Shown here: positions 19,119-28,138 of the stretch, piece by piece
Position numbering within the stretch: position 1 is the stretch's first letter
Layout of the letters: every line of letters starts with the position of its first letter
Assembly: GCA_038531745.1 (NCBI GenBank)
Contig: JBCBBJ010000003.1
Coordinates: forward strand, 1 to 64,000
Direction of reading: 5' to 3'
Length of the DNA: 64,000 nucleotides
Origin: CALLPQ01 sp038531745
GTDB taxonomy: Bacteria; Pseudomonadota; Alphaproteobacteria; Caulobacterales; Parvularculaceae
Program-made: the position numbers and the translations under genes
Notes under the pieces: generated by a model
Database searches by the model: none
Seen by the model: only the letters and a program-made list of their open reading frames with translations
What the model was told of the DNA's origin: nothing

Positions 19119-19295
19119 GGTGATCCTCCAAACGGCGCTTGCTTTCTTCCAAGACTATAGCAAAGCCCGCTTAAAGAGAATCGCAAATTGCCGCTGGGCC
19201 AGACGAACGGCTCGCCGGGCGTTAAACGACCGTGTTGCGATCCTATCAGCCGAATTATCTAGAGCACTTCCCATTCAACTCAGATCGAAAACTTT

Positions 19296-19400
19296 CGTCC
19301 TTCGAGACGCCCTCCGGGCTCATCAGGATAAGGTTTTTCAAGTAAAAACAACAAGGTCCCCATCATGAGGAGAGCTCGTCAGCGGTCGTCTCGAAGGATG
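19296..19400. repeat. Inverted pair of intergenic palindromic repeat units
   Basis: TCCTTCGAGACG (19298-19309) and its exact reverse complement CGTCTCGAAGGA (19387-19398) bound a 101-base element. Each unit continues inward with a related sequence (..CTCATCAGGAT.. and, on the other strand, ..CTCCTCATGAT..). This looks like two copies of one repeat facing each other, like a BIME. I recall similar TCCTTCGAGAC...CTCAGGATGAG repeats in many alphaproteobacterial intergenic regions. The rest of the 341-bp gap between the BNR gene and guaA (19119-19459) shows no gene. Confidence 0.75.
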
Positions 19401-19459
19401 AACATCGACTGCGATTGAAACGAACGTACTTTAGGCTCTCAAGGTTGCCCTTTCAGAGC

Positions 19460-21064
19460 CTATTCCCACTCGATGGTGCCCGGGGGTTTGGACGTGACGT
19501 CATAGACAACCCGGTTGACGCCGCGGACCTGATTGATGATACGCGTGGCGCAGCGGCCAAGGAAATCATGGGGGAACGGATAATAGTCCGCTGTCATCCC
19601 ATCGGTTGAGGTGACCGCCCGCAAGGCCAGCACATGGTCATAGGTGCGCTCATCCCCCATGACGCCAACCGTCCGTACGGGAAGGAGTACTGCAAAAGCC
19701 TGCCAGATCTCGTCATAGAGCCCCGCCTTGCGGATTTCGTCGAGATAGATCGCGTCCGCTTTACGCAGGATATCGGCTTTTTCGGCACTGACGGCACCGG
19801 GAATGCGGATGGCAAGCCCCGGTCCCGGGAAAGGATGACGCGCCACAAAATGGTCAGGCAGGCCAAGTTCGCGCCCAAGACCGCGAACTTCATCCTTGAA
19901 TAGCTCGCGCAGCGGTTCCACCAGCTCAAGATCCATGCGTTCAGGCAGGCCGCCCACATTATGGTGGGACTTGATGGTCACCGACGGGCCACCATCAAAG
20001 GAGACGCTTTCGATCACATCGGGATAGAGCGTGCCCTGGGCAAGGAACTTTGCGTCGCCCACCTCGCGAGCTTTTTCCTCAAACACGTCAATAAACGTGG
20101 CGCCAATGATTTTGCGTTTTTGCTCCGGGTCATCCACATCCTTCAGCTTACTGAGGAAAAGGTCTGCCGCGTCCACATGGATCAGGGGTATGTTATAGCT
20201 GTCGCGGAAGAGTTGTACGACCTCCTCACCCTCCCCGATGCCTTCAATATTCGCGCGCATCAACCCGGTATCAACGAAAACACAAGTGAGTTGCTCGCCA
20301 ATCGCCTCATGGATCAGGACGGCTGCAACAGATGAATCAACACCGCCGGACAGCCCGCAAATAACCCGCTTATCGCCCACCTGGTCTCTGATTCTTTTAA
20401 TTTTCTCATCGCGGAAAACGGCCATGGACCAGTCGCCGCCCATGCCCGCAATATTGTGCGTGAAGTTTTTGAGAAGCGCAGCGCCGTCGGGTGTGTGGAC
20501 CACTTCGGGATGGAACTGCACGCCATAGATGCGCCGGCTTTCATCAGCGATGGCCGCAAAGGGCGCGCCCGGTGAATGGGCAATCACCTCGAACCCATCG
20601 GGCAGGGCTTTAACGCGGTCACCATGGCTCATCCAAACTGGCCGATAGGCGCCCGTCGCCCACACACCGTCAAAAAGCGGGCTCGCCGCCACAACGGAAA
20701 CCTCCGCTCGGCCAAACTCGCGGTGTTCGGATTGCTCAACCGCGCCGCCCAGCTGCGCACAAATAACCTGCTCGCCATAACAGATGCCAAGGATTGGCAC
20801 CCCGCGATCAAACACTGCCCTTTCAGCGCGCGGACTGGCATTGGCTTTTACGCTTGCCGGTCCGCCCGACAGGATAATCGCGCGTGGGTCAAAGTGATCA
20901 AGAAACGCGGCATCAACGCGGTTAAATGGATGCACCTCGCAATAAACACCGCTTTCGCGCAGGCGCCGCGCGATCAATTGGGTCACCTGACTGCCAAAAT
21001 CGATAATCAAAGCGCGTTCTTGGCCGGGCGCAGGGGGGCTGGCGGAATCGGAGGTTGCTGTCAT
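19460..21064 (-). CDS. guaA: GMP synthase (glutamine-hydrolysing)
   Basis: A 534-residue enzyme that converts XMP, ATP and glutamine to GMP, the last step of guanine nucleotide synthesis. The class I glutamine amidotransferase domain holds the catalytic Cys in GICYGEQ and the His/Glu in FHPEVVHT. The ATP-pyrophosphatase domain begins with the P-loop GLSGGVDSSVAA, and the C-terminal dimerisation domain ends with the typical PPGTIEWE. The ATG at 21064 gives the usual length; the frame stays open to 21187 but the added residues are not conserved. It stands alone, divergent from the AhpD-like gene. Confidence 0.97.
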   Translation of the reverse strand: MTATSDSASPPAPGQERALIIDFGSQVTQLIARRLRESGVYCEVHPFNRVDAAFLDHFDPRAIILSGGPASVKANASPRAERAVFDRGVPILGICYGEQVICAQLGGAVEQSEHREFGRAEVSVVAASPLFDGVWATGAYRPVWMSHGDRVKALPDGFEVIAHSPGAPFAAIADESRRIYGVQFHPEVVHTPDGAALLKNFTHNIAGMGGDWSMAVFRDEKIKRIRDQVGDKRVICGLSGGVDSSVAAVLIHEAIGEQLTCVFVDTGLMRANIEGIGEGEEVVQLFRDSYNIPLIHVDAADLFLSKLKDVDDPEQKRKIIGATFIDVFEEKAREVGDAKFLAQGTLYPDVIESVSFDGGPSVTIKSHHNVGGLPERMDLELVEPLRELFKDEVRGLGRELGLPDHFVARHPFPGPGLAIRIPGAVSAEKADILRKADAIYLDEIRKAGLYDEIWQAFAVLLPVRTVGVMGDERTYDHVLALRAVTSTDGMTADYYPFPHDFLGRCATRIINQVRGVNRVVYDVTSKPPGTIEWE

Positions 21065-21263
21065 GGGCGCGGTGTAGCCGAAAGGCGCGAGGACGTCACG
21101 CCGCGTGATCAACTGTGTCTCACTTGCCTGTGAAAAAGGGTGCGCATTGCGCGACGGGACATTCGTGAGCCGATGACCATATGGCAATCACGGCGGCTCT
21201 ATCGGGCCGCGCTTGCCACCAATCGGGGCTGTACCTTGGCCCTAACTTTGGAGAGACATCACC

Positions 21264-21827
21264 ATGGCTGACTTTACCCTACACGACAAAACCACCGACA
21301 ATGACGAACGCCGCGCAACGCTTGCCACAGTGGAAGAAAACTATGGCTTTATCCCGAACTTGTTTGCGGGGCTGGCAGAAGCGCCCGCAACGGTGCGGGG
21401 CTATATGGCCTTAAGCAAGGAGGTAGGGCAGTCGTCTTTCAGCCCCACTGAGCGCCATGTGGCGTGGTTTGCGGTGAACTATTTCCATAATTGCCATTAT
21501 TGTATGCCAGCGCACACAGCGATGGCGAAGATGGAAAAGATTGACGACGCGGTGATTGAGGCCGCCCGGTCAGGCGGTGGCTACAACAACAAGCACCTTC
21601 AAATTCTTCACGACTTCGTCACTGAAATGACCGCGCACCGCGGCAATATCGACGAAAAGCGTATTGATCAGTTTCTGGACGCCGGGTTCACGCGCCAGCA
21701 TGTTTTGGAGATCGTTTTGATCATCGCGCATAAGACAATTTCAAACTACGCAAACCATCTGCTTCAAACACCCGTGGATGATCGTTTTGCGGCATTTGCC
21801 TGGCAAAAAGACGCCTTAAGACGCTGA
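21264..21827 (+). CDS. AhpD-like / carboxymuconolactone decarboxylase family protein
   Basis: A 187-residue all-helical protein of the CMD/AhpD superfamily. The redox-active motif is intact in YFHNCHYCMPAHTAM (CxxC followed by His three residues later), with the preceding Glu in SPTERHVAWFAV. This is the alkylhydroperoxidase-like set that can reduce peroxides through a disulphide. Physiological substrate and electron donor are unknown. GGAGAG precedes the ATG by eight to nine bases. It is monocistronic: a terminator follows at 21858-21886 and guaA lies divergently upstream. Confidence 0.88.
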   Translation: MADFTLHDKTTDNDERRATLATVEENYGFIPNLFAGLAEAPATVRGYMALSKEVGQSSFSPTERHVAWFAVNYFHNCHYCMPAHTAMAKMEKIDDAVIEAARSGGGYNNKHLQILHDFVTEMTAHRGNIDEKRIDQFLDAGFTRQHVLEIVLIIAHKTISNYANHLLQTPVDDRFAAFAWQKDALRR

Positions 21828-21857
21828 ACAATCAGTATCGTGACAGTATAGAATTAA

Positions 21858-21886
21858 GAAAGCCCCAGCCATGCGCCGGGGCTTTC
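21858..21886. terminator. Terminator shared by the AhpD-like gene and infC
   Basis: GAAAGCCCC (21858-21866) and GGGGCTTTC (21878-21886) form a 9-bp stem with an 11-base loop. T-rich bases follow on both strands, so it can serve the converging genes on either side. Confidence 0.75.
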
Positions 21887-21967
21887 ATCAAAGACGACGC
21901 GTTTATCAAAAGCTGGTTCCGTTTCTAAAAACTTACTGTGGGAACCAACCCTGGCCTGCGTTGATTA

Positions 21968-22507
21968 TTACCGAGGTGCGATCACCATCATCATCTGGCG
22001 ACCTTCGAGCTTGGGCATTTGTTCGACCTTGGCAATCTCGTCAAAGTCTCCCTGCACCCGCTGGAGTAACTCCATCCCCCGTTCCTGGTGCGCCATTTCG
22101 CGCCCGCGAAACCGCAACGTGACCTTCACCTTGTCGCCTTCTTCGAGGAACCGTTTCATGGACCGGCTTTTGACCTCATAATCATGTTGGTCGATGTTTG
22201 GTCGCATTTTGATTTCTTTGAGTTCAACAACTTTTTGCTTTTTGCGGGCCTCAGCTTTTTTCTTCTGTTGTTGATATTTGAATTTGCCGTAATCGAGGAT
22301 TTTGCAAACGGGCGGCTTGGTATTGGGAGAAATCTCAACCAAATCAAGGCCCACATCGGCGGCTTTTGCCAGGGCATCTTCGATAGGCACAACGCCGCGT
22401 TTTTCTCCCTCATGGTCGATCAAGAGGACTTGGGGAACGGTAATGGCATCGTTCATACGCGGTCCGTCATTTTTACGGGGCGGTTCATTCATGGGTCTGC
22501 GGGCTAT
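21968..22507 (-). CDS. infC: Translation initiation factor IF-3, probable ATA start
   Basis: IF-3 binds the 30S subunit, prevents 50S joining and proofreads the start codon. The N-domain (QVLLIDHEGEKRGVV ... GLDLVEISP, CKILDYGKFKYQQQKK) and the C-domain (ELKEIKMRPNID ... GDKVKVTLRFRGREMAH) are complete. An ATG at 22492 gives 174 residues, but no ribosome site fits it. Five codons upstream an in-frame ATA (22507-22505) lies eight bases after AGGAG (22520-22516) and adds IARRP before the ATG, giving 179 residues. Rare start codons in infC are the known basis of IF-3 autoregulation (AUU in Escherichia coli), so ATA is preferred. rpmI and rplT are not adjacent. Confidence 0.95.
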   Translation of the reverse strand: MARRPMNEPPRKNDGPRMNDAITVPQVLLIDHEGEKRGVVPIEDALAKAADVGLDLVEISPNTKPPVCKILDYGKFKYQQQKKKAEARKKQKVVELKEIKMRPNIDQHDYEVKSRSMKRFLEEGDKVKVTLRFRGREMAHQERGMELLQRVQGDFDEIAKVEQMPKLEGRQMMMVIAPR

Positions 22508-22571
22508 GGACGTTTCTCCTTTAATGGCTGCGGGTGTTTAGGGGTAAGCAGCACGCTGCTAACCATCCAAA

Positions 22572-22599
22572 GATATAGGAACAAGGTTACCAGAATCAA
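22572..22599 (-). promoter_or_regulatory. Candidate sigma-70 promoter of infC
   Basis: On the minus strand, TTGATT (22599-22594), a 16-base spacer and TATATC (22577-22572) precede infC by about 65 bases. A short hairpin AGCAGC/GCTGCT (22547-22560) lies in the resulting leader. Confidence 0.45.
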
Positions 22600-22688
22600 T
22601 CAGAAGGCAAGCCCTCCAGCGGCGACAACTGATCCAATCGCGCCGAAATCAGGCATTTTGCGGCAAAGCTGTGCTTTTCGGGGGCAGA

Positions 22689-23279
22689 TCAGGCGATCTC
22701 ACACGCATCGTCAAAGGCGAATCGCGGACTACGGGGGAACAGACTTTTATCGGTCCCATGGCCAATATTGCACAGAAAATTCGACGTAACGCTTGTGCCG
22801 TCGAAAAAGGCCGCATCAACTTTCGCTCCGTCAAAGCCAGACATGGGCCCGCAATCAAACCCTAACGCCCGCGCAGCCAGCATTAGGTAAGCCCCCTGCA
22901 AAGTACCGTTGCGCATGGCTGTCTCGGCAATTTTGGTGTCATTGCCCGCAAACCAAGCCTTGGCATCGGTATGTGGAAAAAGCTTTGGCAAATGATCATG
23001 GAAACGCAAATCATTGCCGATGATCACCGTCAACGGCGCCTCTCGGGTTTTTTCAACATTTCCCTCATCAAGACAGTTGATCAGTTTTTCTTTTGCCGTT
23101 GGCGACGTCACAAACACGAACCGCGCAGGCGAACAATTGGCCGATGTTGGTGCCCACTTTAAGAGCTCATACATCGCTTTGATATGAACCTCTGAAACAG
23201 GCTGGTCCGTCCAGCCATTGTGGGTGCGGGCCTCGCGAAACAAAACATCGAGGCCTTCGTCAGAAACAGTTTTTGTCAT
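22689..23279 (-). CDS. Nitroreductase-family protein, malonic semialdehyde reductase (RutE)-like
   Basis: A 196-residue FMN-dependent nitroreductase-fold protein. The pattern LFREARTHNGWTDQPV, KWAPTSANCSPARFVFV and the late GFDCGPMSGFD match the RutE/HadB subgroup. RutE reduces malonic semialdehyde to 3-hydroxypropionate in pyrimidine catabolism, but many relatives act on nitroaromatics or haloketones. No other rut gene is nearby, so the pyrimidine role is not supported by context. It lies 182 bases upstream of infC on the same strand. The start at 23279 is the first conserved ATG, with a weak ribosome site. Confidence 0.85.
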   Translation of the reverse strand: MTKTVSDEGLDVLFREARTHNGWTDQPVSEVHIKAMYELLKWAPTSANCSPARFVFVTSPTAKEKLINCLDEGNVEKTREAPLTVIIGNDLRFHDHLPKLFPHTDAKAWFAGNDTKIAETAMRNGTLQGAYLMLAARALGFDCGPMSGFDGAKVDAAFFDGTSVTSNFLCNIGHGTDKSLFPRSPRFAFDDACEIA

Positions 23280-23325
23280 GGCGCAGGGGCCCTTTTGCTT
23301 GGCTCAAAAGTCGGGATCGGGATGA

Positions 23326-23535
23326 TTATTTTTTCTCGTAACGAAAGCCGATTTCCAAGGTTACCTGATAATAGGCAACTTTGCTGTTCTCGATATAGCC
23401 GCGGGTCTCAACCACCTCGAACCAATCAAGATTTTTCAGCGTCTTGCTGGCGGTTTCGATGGCATTATCAATGGCATCTTCAATAGACTTTTTCGAGGTG
23501 CCAACGAGTTTACTGACAGAATATACATTGGACAT
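23326..23535 (-). CDS. Dodecin family flavin-binding protein
   Basis: A 69-residue protein that matches dodecins, which assemble as hollow dodecamers and store or buffer flavin (FMN or riboflavin). The typical layout is seen: VYSVSKLVGTSKKSIEDAI, then helix, then the Trp-containing strand NLDWFEVVETRGYI and a final strand VAYYQVTLEIGFRYE. The Trp that stacks on the isoalloxazine ring is present (W38). AGGAGAG sits six bases before the ATG. It lies between a flavin-dependent reductase and NfuA on the same strand, which agrees with a redox cofactor role. Confidence 0.92.
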   Translation of the reverse strand: MSNVYSVSKLVGTSKKSIEDAIDNAIETASKTLKNLDWFEVVETRGYIENSKVAYYQVTLEIGFRYEKK

Positions 23536-23621
23536 GGGCGCTCTCCTCTATGGGTATTAGCTAATATGGGGTGGGTGTTCTGGTTCCGGTATCGGGGCCG
23601 CAGGGCGTGCAACAATGCAGA

Positions 23622-24206
23622 TTAAGCAACCGCTTCGACCTTTACCACCTCGGGCACATAGTGTTTGAGCATATTCTCAATCCCTGCCTTCAAGGTATAG
23701 GTCGACGACGGACAACCCGCACAAGCCCCTTGCATCGTGAGCGAAACAACACCGGTCCGCGGCTCATAATGGTGAAAGATGATATCGCCGCCGTCGGCGG
23801 CCACCGCCGGGCGCACCCGCGTGTCGATCAATTCGATAATTTGCTCAACGACCTCGCGGTCTTCGCCTTCATAGTCTTCCAGCGGGGTTGAAGCGGGCGC
23901 GCGCGCGCCGGCATCTTCTTTGATTATTGGCAAGCCGGCCGTGAGAAAGTCCGCAATGGTGCCCAAAAGCGACGGCTTGATATGCAGCCATTCCACCGAC
24001 GCGTCCTTTGTCACGGTGATAAAATCCGCACCCAGATAGACACCCATCACCCCATCGGTGGAAAACAGCGCCTCGGCAAGCGGTGACATCGCTGTGCTTT
24101 CCATGGTGGGAAAGTCGATCCCAAGCGCGCCCTGCCCCAGAACCGATTGAGCCGGCAGAAACTTCATGGATTGTGGATTGGGGGTATCTTCAGTCTGAAT
24201 AAACAT
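23622..24206 (-). CDS. nfuA: NfuA-type iron-sulfur cluster carrier
   Basis: A 194-residue Fe-S scaffold or carrier. The N-terminal Nfu domain (FIQTEDTPNPQSMKFLP) is followed by the C-terminal NifU-like domain with the cluster-binding CxxC in GACAGCPSS (near residue 165). This domain order is that of alphaproteobacterial and mitochondrial NFU1, which hands 4Fe-4S clusters to aconitase, lipoate synthase and others. AAAGG lies eight bases before the ATG. A good promoter candidate is found at 24243-24271, and maeB is divergent. Confidence 0.93.
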   Translation of the reverse strand: MFIQTEDTPNPQSMKFLPAQSVLGQGALGIDFPTMESTAMSPLAEALFSTDGVMGVYLGADFITVTKDASVEWLHIKPSLLGTIADFLTAGLPIIKEDAGARAPASTPLEDYEGEDREVVEQIIELIDTRVRPAVAADGGDIIFHHYEPRTGVVSLTMQGACAGCPSSTYTLKAGIENMLKHYVPEVVKVEAVA

Positions 24207-24242
24207 GGGGCTGCCTTTCGCTACGATGGGCTTTTTCCCCTT

Positions 24243-24271
24243 TATATATAAGTTGACGCACCTCGCGACAA
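24243..24271 (-). promoter_or_regulatory. Candidate sigma-70 promoter of nfuA
   Basis: On the minus strand, TTGTCG (24271-24266), a 17-base spacer and TATATA (24248-24243) lie about 37 bases before the nfuA ATG. Confidence 0.5.
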
Positions 24272-24336
24272 TGTCACCAGATTGCTCTTAACAGCCCCCG
24301 GAAATGTCGGTAAGCCCACAAATAAAGGAGAAAAAA

Positions 24337-26637
24337 ATGGATGATAATTCCATCAAGTTTACCAACGAGGAAGCGCTGGCGTTTCACGCAGGCGCCAAAC
24401 CGGGCAAACTTGCAATCTCCCCGACCAAACCCATGGCGACCCAGCGCGATCTGTCCCTCGCCTATTCGCCGGGCGTTGCCGTGCCGGTCAAGCACATCGC
24501 CGCTGACCCTGGCGCCGCTTATGATTATACGTCCAAGGGTAACATGGTGGCCGTGATCTCTAACGGCACCGCTATTCTGGGTCTTGGGAATTTGGGTGCG
24601 CTCGCCTCCAAACCGGTCATGGAAGGCAAGTCGGTTCTATTCAAACGATTTGCTGATATCGATTCCATCGATCTTGAAGTGGACACAACCGACCCGGACG
24701 CCTTTATCAATTGTGTCAAATATCTGGGCCCCGCCTTCGGGGGCATCAATCTGGAAGATATCGCCGCGCCGGAAAGCTTTATCATCGAGCAGGCGCTCAA
24801 AGAGATCATGGATATTCCCGTTTTCCATGATGATCAGCATGGTACGGCAATTATCGCCGCGGCAGGCTTGCTTAACGCCCTCGATATCACCGGAAAATCA
24901 ATCAAGGATGTGAAGGTTGCTGTGTCGGGCGCGGGCTCGTCGGCACTTTCGGTCATCGGCCTGATCAAGGCCATGGGCCTACCCCATGAGAATGCCCTCG
25001 TCTGCGACTCAAAAGGTGTCCTGCATACCGGCCGCGAGGGGCTCGACCAATGGCGGTCGGCCCATGCGGTGGAAACGGATAAACGCACTCTTGCTGAGGC
25101 GGCGGACGGCGCCGATGTGTTGATCGGTTTGTCAGTGGCGGGCGCCGTGAACCAGGACATGATCAAATCCATGGCCAAAAATCCCATCTGTTTTGTGATG
25201 GCCAATCCGGACCCGGAGATTTTGCCCGAGGATATTCGCGCCGTACGCGATGACGTCATTATCGCCACGGGTCGGTCAGACTATCCAAACCAGGTCAATA
25301 ATGTCCTTGGTTTCCCCTACATTTTTCGCGGTGCCCTCGATGTGCGGGCCCGCACCATCAATGATGAGATGAAAATTGCCTGCGCCGAAGCGCTCGCCCG
25401 TCTGGCCCGCGAGGACGTACCCGACGAAGTGGCCTCGGCCTATGGTAAGCGACTGAAATATGGGCCCGGCTATATTATCCCAACGCCGTTTGATCCGCGG
25501 CTCATTTCGCAAATCCCGCCAGCGGTTGCCAAGGCCGCCGCCGATAGCGGCGTGGCGCGAAAGCCGATTAAAGACCTTGATGCCTACTCGCAAACCCTTG
25601 CCGCCCGGCTTGATCCGTCTGCGTCCTTTCTCCAAAAGGTCTATGGTAATATTCGCGGTCAAAAGACGCCGCCCAAAATTGTCTTTGCCGAGGGTGAGGA
25701 CCTTTCGGTCATCCGTGCGGCTCACCGTTTCCAACAGGAAGAATTTGGCCAGGCGATCCTCATCGGCCGTGAAGAGGAAGTAAAACAACGGATGCGGGAG
25801 GCTGGCATTCCCGACGATTGTAGTCTGGAAATCCGTAACGCCCGGCTTTCAACCCATAATCCACAGTACACGCATTATCTCTACGAGCGCCTACAACGCA
25901 AAGGCTATCTGTTCCGGGATGCCCAGCGTTTTGTGAATACGGATCGTAACGTTTTTGGGGCTTGTATGCTTGCCGCCGGCCATGCGGACGGGATGGTCAC
26001 CGGCGTGACGCGCAACTTTGATGTGGCGCTCGATAATGTGCGCCTCGCCCTCGACCCCCGCCAGGGTGAGCGGTTGGTGGGAATGTCTATTATTCTCGCA
26101 AAAAACCGCACACTTTTTGTGGCGGATACGAATATCTCTGAGTTTCCCAGCTCTGAAGAATTGGCGGAAATCGCAGTGCAGACGGCGCACGCTGCACGGC
26201 GGTTGGGGGCTGATCCCAAAGTCGCATTTGTTTCCTATTCCAATTTCGGTAATCCAGATACGGAGCATTCGCGGCGGGTATCCGGCGCGGTGGAGGTGCT
26301 CGATAAACGCGCCGATGTGGATTTTGTCTATGAGGGTGAAATGACCCCGCGTATGGCCCTCAATGAGCAATATCGCGAGGCGGCATTTCCGTTCTCCCGT
26401 CTGAAAGGCGAGGCCAATGTGCTGGTTGTACCAGGTTTGCATTCCGGGTCCATTTCAACCAAATTGCTAGGGGAAATCGGCGAAGCAACGGTTATCGGTC
26501 CCCTCCTCATCGGGTTGGAAAAACCGGTGCAGATTGTGCAAATCGGCTCACGGGTGACCGATATTGTTACCCTGGCTTTGATGGCGGCGGTAAACCTCGA
26601 CGATGACCATCGCGACTGGGCAGCGGTGAAAAAATAG
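24337..26637 (+). CDS. maeB: NADP-dependent malic enzyme with phosphotransacetylase-like domain
   Basis: A 766-residue MaeB-type enzyme: oxidative decarboxylation of malate to pyruvate with NADP+. Residues 1-430 hold the malic enzyme fold (SLAYSPGVAVP, DIPVFHDDQHGTAIIAAAGL, the Rossmann motif VAVSGAGSSALSV). Residues about 440-760 are a phosphate acetyltransferase-like domain (KIVFAEGEDLSVIRAA ... GATVIGPLLIGLEKPVQIV), which in this family is regulatory and binds acetyl-CoA. The ATG at 24337 has AAGGAG seven bases upstream; an earlier in-frame start is not needed. With ppdK 3 kb downstream, it can route malate to PEP. Confidence 0.96.
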   Translation: MDDNSIKFTNEEALAFHAGAKPGKLAISPTKPMATQRDLSLAYSPGVAVPVKHIAADPGAAYDYTSKGNMVAVISNGTAILGLGNLGALASKPVMEGKSVLFKRFADIDSIDLEVDTTDPDAFINCVKYLGPAFGGINLEDIAAPESFIIEQALKEIMDIPVFHDDQHGTAIIAAAGLLNALDITGKSIKDVKVAVSGAGSSALSVIGLIKAMGLPHENALVCDSKGVLHTGREGLDQWRSAHAVETDKRTLAEAADGADVLIGLSVAGAVNQDMIKSMAKNPICFVMANPDPEILPEDIRAVRDDVIIATGRSDYPNQVNNVLGFPYIFRGALDVRARTINDEMKIACAEALARLAREDVPDEVASAYGKRLKYGPGYIIPTPFDPRLISQIPPAVAKAAADSGVARKPIKDLDAYSQTLAARLDPSASFLQKVYGNIRGQKTPPKIVFAEGEDLSVIRAAHRFQQEEFGQAILIGREEEVKQRMREAGIPDDCSLEIRNARLSTHNPQYTHYLYERLQRKGYLFRDAQRFVNTDRNVFGACMLAAGHADGMVTGVTRNFDVALDNVRLALDPRQGERLVGMSIILAKNRTLFVADTNISEFPSSEELAEIAVQTAHAARRLGADPKVAFVSYSNFGNPDTEHSRRVSGAVEVLDKRADVDFVYEGEMTPRMALNEQYREAAFPFSRLKGEANVLVVPGLHSGSISTKLLGEIGEATVIGPLLIGLEKPVQIVQIGSRVTDIVTLALMAAVNLDDDHRDWAAVKK

Positions 26638-26655
26638 CGAGAAAATATGGCGGTG

Positions 26656-27474
26656 CTAGTACGTATCGCCGCGCCGCACCCGTTGGGAATTTGCCCGCAT
26701 CAGCGCCGCCGCCCACGGCCGCGGCAAAGCCTTGGACAGCCAGACAAGCGCCTTGTTCACCAGGCCGGGCACATAAACAACATGGCGTTGTTCAACGGCA
26801 TCAAGCGCCCCGGCAACAACCGGTTCCACGGGGCTGACCATATAGCGTGGCAGTTTTGAGATCAGGTGGCGGGTTTCATTCACATCATGAAACTCCGTAT
26901 ACGTAAAGCCTGGGCACAGCGCTGTTGTATAGACATTTTTGTCTTCATATTCGGCGGCAAGGGATTGGGCAAAGCTCACTAGAAACCCCTTCGCCGCACC
27001 GTAAAGCGTATGGCCACGGCCACCGGGGACAAGCCCCGCGACGGAGGCAACCTGAATGATCCGGCCAAACCCGCGCTCCACCATGCCTGGCAGAAACAAA
27101 TGGGTCAGACCGCAATAATGGGTGATCATCAAATTGATGAATGCGCGGTGGTCGGACCAATCATGGTCAAGATAGGACCCCGTCAGGCCGAACCCCGCAT
27201 TATTGACAAGGATATCCACGGTAATATGCGGGTGAGCCGCCAGCCGCGCCATCAGGGTTTCTGATGCATCGGGGGCAGCGAAATCGATTTCCTCCACATG
27301 GACGGCAATATCGTGCGTGCTGGTGAGCTTTTCGGCCAGTTTGTTGAGCCGGTCACCACGCCGGGCCGTCAGAACAAGATTGGCGCCCTTTGCCGCCAAA
27401 TGTTCCGCAAAGCACGCGCCAATGCCCGCCGATGCACCCGTGATCAACGCCCATCGTCCGCGATAGTCCGCCAT
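26656..27474 (-). CDS. Short-chain dehydrogenase/reductase
   Basis: A 272-residue classical SDR. The cofactor motif TGASAGIG (residues 13-20), the structural NNAG (near 90), the catalytic Ser in VASVAGLVPGG and the YGAAK active-site Tyr/Lys pair (YxxxK) are all present. It resembles the ketoreductase/DltE-like group; the C-terminal segment is hydrophobic and basic (KALVWLSKALPRPWAAALMR), as in membrane-associated 17-beta-HSD-like SDRs. The substrate is unknown. It converges with maeB with an 18-base gap. Confidence 0.9.
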   Translation of the reverse strand: MADYRGRWALITGASAGIGACFAEHLAAKGANLVLTARRGDRLNKLAEKLTSTHDIAVHVEEIDFAAPDASETLMARLAAHPHITVDILVNNAGFGLTGSYLDHDWSDHRAFINLMITHYCGLTHLFLPGMVERGFGRIIQVASVAGLVPGGRGHTLYGAAKGFLVSFAQSLAAEYEDKNVYTTALCPGFTYTEFHDVNETRHLISKLPRYMVSPVEPVVAGALDAVEQRHVVYVPGLVNKALVWLSKALPRPWAAALMRANSQRVRRGDTY

Positions 27475-27645
27475 GGCTTGCCTCTCCCTTTTTGATAATC
27501 CTCTCGGCTTGCACGGTTTTGATTGCTAAAGCAAAGCTTGGCGGTACTCTTCGCCTGGGCATAAAATCTGCACGATGGTGGGAATGCGTGCCAGGAACGC
27601 AATGCGCGATTGCGCAGTGAGATAACGGAACGGAATTGCCAGCAT

Positions 27646-28107
27646 ATGGATGCGATCACTTTTTTCGCCATGCAGATTTTTCTTGGCTGTGTCCTGTTCT
27701 GGTACATTAGCAATGTAAATGCGCGCAGTGCTGGCGAAACGGGTTTTTTGGGCCTGCGCCGGGACCGTTTCGAAGAACCGGTCCGCCCGGAAACCAGCTA
27801 TGGACAAAAGACACGTGTGCGCGCGCGCGCTGATGCGTCTCAAACCCGTTTTGCCGGACGAAAGTCGCCAGCCGCAACCGATGAGCCAAGGCAGGGCCAT
27901 CTCTCGGAAGAACTCCACTCCATGCGGCCGGTCACTTTACGAGATATCCACGGCAACCCCATCGCTGCCGGTGACCAAAGAGCGCCCCATCCCGCGCGGT
28001 TCCGTCGCCGGGACAGAACGCAAGCCCCAACATCGGCACCAGCCGGAAACAAGCGTACACCGCGCTATCGCTCCAAAGATCGACACGCCCCCAAAAGCGT
28101 GGGTTAG
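27646..28107 (+). CDS. Hypothetical membrane-anchored protein with basic tail
   Basis: A 153-residue frame starting at the ATG 27646. Residues 3-22 (AITFFAMQIFLGCVLFWYIS) form one hydrophobic segment; the rest is hydrophilic, Arg/Pro/Ala-rich and probably disordered. I recognise no family. It fills the gap between the divergent SDR and the convergent tsaC, and no better frame covers this stretch, although long open frames on the other strand and in another phase overlap it. The Shine-Dalgarno is poor. A real gene is somewhat more likely than not. Confidence 0.45.
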   Translation: MDAITFFAMQIFLGCVLFWYISNVNARSAGETGFLGLRRDRFEEPVRPETSYGQKTRVRARADASQTRFAGRKSPAATDEPRQGHLSEELHSMRPVTLRDIHGNPIAAGDQRAPHPARFRRRDRTQAPTSAPAGNKRTPRYRSKDRHAPKSVG

Positions 28108-28138
28108 CGACAAGCTGCTCCGCATACTGATGCTATTA

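Noticed and set aside
21065..21187. Longer guaA with a start at 21187
   Set aside because: The extra 41 residues are not like GMP synthase N-termini; the ATG at 21064 gives the usual length.
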